6,334 nucleotides of DNA, taken from assembly GCA_021443285.1 (NCBI GenBank), contig JABUUG010000197.1, positions 1-6,334 of the forward strand. Reading direction: 5' to 3'. The notes beneath the pieces were generated by a model. That model saw nothing but the letters and a program-made list of their open reading frames with translations, ran no database searches and was not told where the DNA came from. Position numbers and translations under genes: made by a program. Below are positions 6,179 to 6,334 of this stretch, piece by piece. The number at the start of each line of letters is the position of its first letter. Within the stretch, counting starts at the first letter, position 1. The DNA comes from Bacteroidaceae bacterium. GTDB taxonomy: Bacteria > Bacteroidota > Bacteroidia > Bacteroidales > Bacteroidaceae.

Positions 6179-6334
6179 GGAGTTAAAGGAGTGGTAACTG
6201 AGGTTGGAAGTTAAAGGAGTTAAAGACATTATCTATGTGGTTTGTGTTCAAATAGTTATCTGAGAAAAAGACATTTGTCTTTAACTCCCTTAACTCCTTT
6301 AACTCCTTTAACTCCTTTAACTCCTTTAACTCCT
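6179..6334 (+). repeat. Intergenic modular repeat, copy 4 (right end cut by window)
   Basis: Left part 6179-6227 matches copy 3 base for base except for one missing A: GGAGTTAAA, the GTGGTAACTGAGGTTGG segment, GAAGTTAAA, GGAGTTAAA, GAC. The core (6228-6276) starts ATTATCTATGTGGTTTGTG. It differs from copy 3 by one C/T change and a short block (AATAGTTATCTGAG against AATGTCTTCTGAG). GTC then leads into at least six 9-mers (6280-6333), all TTTAACTCC except unit 2, which is CTTAACTCC. The array continues past the window edge. The left edge lies 34 nt upstream of the amidohydrolase start codon, the same distance as copy 3 to radA. Confidence 0.95.

Noticed and set aside
4726..6186. Long plus-strand open frame of 486 codons opposite the amidohydrolase gene
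   Set aside because: Its first part translates the 9-mer array (LTPLTPLTP) and the rest is antisense to a gene with every catalytic motif of its family. The translation is rich in H, C, V and Y with no domain character.
6145..6290. Bacteroidota promoter (TTTG, 19-21 nt, TAnnTTTG) upstream of the amidohydrolase, radA and 665-residue genes
   Set aside because: Only weak partial matches (such as TAATTTCC near 2110-2117 on the minus strand) at wrong spacing were found, so no promoter is annotated.
4669..6334. Integron-type cassette array with attC sites
   Set aside because: A repeat-gene-repeat layout is superficially similar, and GTTAAAG resembles the start of the attC core GTTRRRY, but its last base does not fit. 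The repeat also occurs in both orientations, and radA is a housekeeping gene. No integrase is visible.

Overview
The window looks like chromosomal DNA from a Bacteroidales bacterium, probably a Prevotella/Segatella-type genome. This rests on three things: start codons preceded by A-rich leaders without a convincing Shine-Dalgarno motif, the character of the proteins (a Bacteroidota-like RadA, a large TPR-like protein of unknown function), and AT-rich intergenic repeats set against more GC-rich genes. The genus is an inference; no marker gene fixes it.

Four genes lie on the minus strand and fill most of the window. In transcription order (right to left) they are: a metal-dependent amidohydrolase of the methylthioadenosine/S-adenosylhomocysteine deaminase family (6144-4867); the DNA-repair ATPase RadA/Sms (4634-3231); a membrane-anchored type 2 periplasmic-binding-like protein (3172-2345); and a 665-residue cytoplasmic protein with a TPR-like C-terminus and no recognised function (2079-82). 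radA and the binding-like protein are 58 nt apart and may be cotranscribed. The other genes look like separate units. No pathway links the four.

The striking part is between the genes. Four gaps (1-81, 2080-2344, 4635-4866, 6145-6334) are largely filled by copies of one modular repeat. Each complete copy has a core of about 50 nt bounded by GAC...GTC. On one side is an array of the 9-mer GGAGTTAAA and on the other an array of its reverse complement TTTAACTCC. In three copies the GGAGTTAAA side also carries a conserved segment containing GTGGTAACTGAGGTTGG. Copies at 4669-4841 and 6179-6334 point one way; those at 1-75 and 2188-2314 point the other. An extra half copy sits at 2115-2162. The facing arrays could fold into long stems. 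The only gap without the repeat is the short one inside the presumed radA operon. No transposase, RNA gene, CRISPR array or phage gene is visible. The best candidate for something undescribed is this dispersed, array-armed intergenic element.
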